Shown: in pieces, positions 62,888 through 64,000 of the stretch | Layout of the letters: every line of letters begins with the position of its first letter | Numbering within the stretch: the stretch's first letter is position 1 | Assembly (NCBI GenBank): GCA_963853835.1 | Contig: OY970828.1 | Coordinates: 64,844,861 to 64,908,860, forward strand | Length of the DNA: 64,000 nt | Direction of reading: 5' to 3' | Source of the DNA: Calendula officinalis | Lineage: Eukaryota; Streptophyta; Magnoliopsida; Asterales; Asteraceae | The notes under the pieces: model-generated | Databases searched by the model: none | What the model was told of the DNA's origin: nothing | Seen by the model: the letters and a program-made list of their open reading frames with translations, nothing else | Program-made: the position numbers and the translations under genes

Positions 62888-62895
62888 GAAGAAGA

Positions 62896-64000
62896 TGCTT
62901 GATTTGTGAATGGTGGTGTTGATCGTGTGGATAAAATTGGTGGCGGTGATGGTGGTGGTGAATTTGGTGTGGGGAAGGAGGCTGGAGCTGAACTGTCAAA
63001 AATGGAGGCCAAATTGCGTGAAGAGGGAGAATAACAATCAAAAATCATTTCTATAAAATGCTTTTGAGTTTTTAGATCGTCTTTTTAATTTTACATTTTC
63101 TCTTGGTCTTTGATTTTAAGTACGCGACAAATAACACAAAATAAACAAAAACCAACAAAAGTGGTGAAGATTTTGGATAATTTTTTATAAGTTATAAGTT
63201 TGATTATTTTATAGGTAAATGTTTATAATATGATCAAAATAGTTAAGTACTTGATATGTTTTTTGAAATAAAAAATAGAGTAAATTACATGAATGGTCCA
63301 TGTGGGTTACACAATATTTTGGATTTGGTCCATAAATCACATTAATTACACCCATGGTCAATATGGTTTACACTTCGTATTGGTTTTGGTCCATAATACT
63401 AACAGCCGTTAAAATTTGCTGTTAACTTTCTTTAAATGGCTAAAATACCCTTTTTAGCCAATATTCCTTCTTCTTCTTCCCCAATAATCAAAACCCTAAC
63501 CCTAGATGATTTTTCCAATTGCTCTTCAATGAACCAAAAACCAATCCCCCAAAACAATACTAACAAGGTAATCGGATTCCAGGACGTTGAATTCATCGAC
63601 GCTGTCAAAGAATTTCCTTCAATCGATGCCTCAAATTCCTTCGAGACTGCCGGAGAATCACCCACTTAACGTCGGCCTCTTCCTCCTCTATTCTATCTGG
63701 CCTCCTTTATTCTTCACCTTTTGTCTTCGTCGGACCGCCATGGGGCCACATATCTGCCACCACATCCACCACAGGCCGTTCATCTTCTCCGGCGAATGAC
63801 CTCGAGAATGCATCTTCTCTGGCGAATGAGTGTACCAAGCCGTGGATCCCATCGGAATATGCTCCGACTGCCTCATTTCTAAAACCCATTTCGTTTTTCA
63901 CAAAGAAAATTTCAAGCAAACCTGCAACAAAACCCTATTCTTCAAGCAAGTAATCGATTTTGATAGAAGCTCAATACGATGGTGGCGACGGAAAACCTAA
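62896..64000. other. Right-end intergenic stretch with a repeat-like segment
   Basis: 62896-63050 would be the original promoter of the B3-like gene; it has a Pro/Ser-rich minus-strand frame that I regard as chance. 63285-63430 contains repeated GGTCCATGTGG/GGTTTACAC motifs seen in many plant transposon ends. 63436-63669 is a 77-codon frame starting MAKIPFLANI; I do not recognise it and cannot tell a gene from repeat sequence. Confidence 0.35.

Noticed and set aside
62785..63048. Pro/Ser-rich minus-strand frame near the hAT element
   Set aside because: It runs into the hAT end and lies in the presumed promoter of the B3-like gene; composition alone explains it.

Overview
The window looks like nuclear DNA from a eudicot plant, probably an asterid, though the species cannot be read from it. 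It is AT-rich, its genes carry introns, it contains one nuclear tRNA gene and a scrap of plastid tRNA, and most of it is transposable elements stacked inside one another.

Layout. 1-4260: Ty1/copia retrotransposon sequence on the minus strand (pol cut by the window edge, gag with one stop codon, a 476-bp LTR, and the tail of a second copy). 5914-5950: plastid trnR-UCU relic. 6295-8587: a complete six-exon gene for a ubiquitin-like-domain CTD phosphatase (UBLCP1 type). 11036-31435: a FIT/FER-type bHLH gene, the family of the master regulator of iron-deficiency responses. Its first exon is split by a 14.6-kb retroelement block (11142-25766) with three LTRs and two non-coding internal regions. 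Its first intron carries a LINE (about 26306-29097) and an 825-bp hAT element.

31708-52298 is a nest. A Stowaway-like MITE carries a second MITE. Next to it is a probable Helitron (32309-52298), which holds a hAT element (32322-50676), which in turn holds a 17.2-kb composite (32406-49648) of a second, unrelated three-LTR array joined to a tiny TRIM element. 53868-53940 is tRNA-Lys(UUU). 55263-55698 is a hAT MITE, and about 56330-58685 a second LINE related to the first. 60133-61326 (minus) encodes a protein with three tandem B3-like domains; another hAT element (62211-62887) sits directly upstream of its TATA box.

No operon-like logic links the genes. Two points stand out. The FIT-like gene would keep an open 325-codon frame if the insertion and one 5-bp target duplication were absent, so the disruption looks young. 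And all three LTR families here occur in the multi-LTR tandem state, one of them fused to a TRIM with a single shared target-site duplication around the whole composite. Boundaries marked by target duplications were read base by base. Family names rest on motif recognition without database searches.
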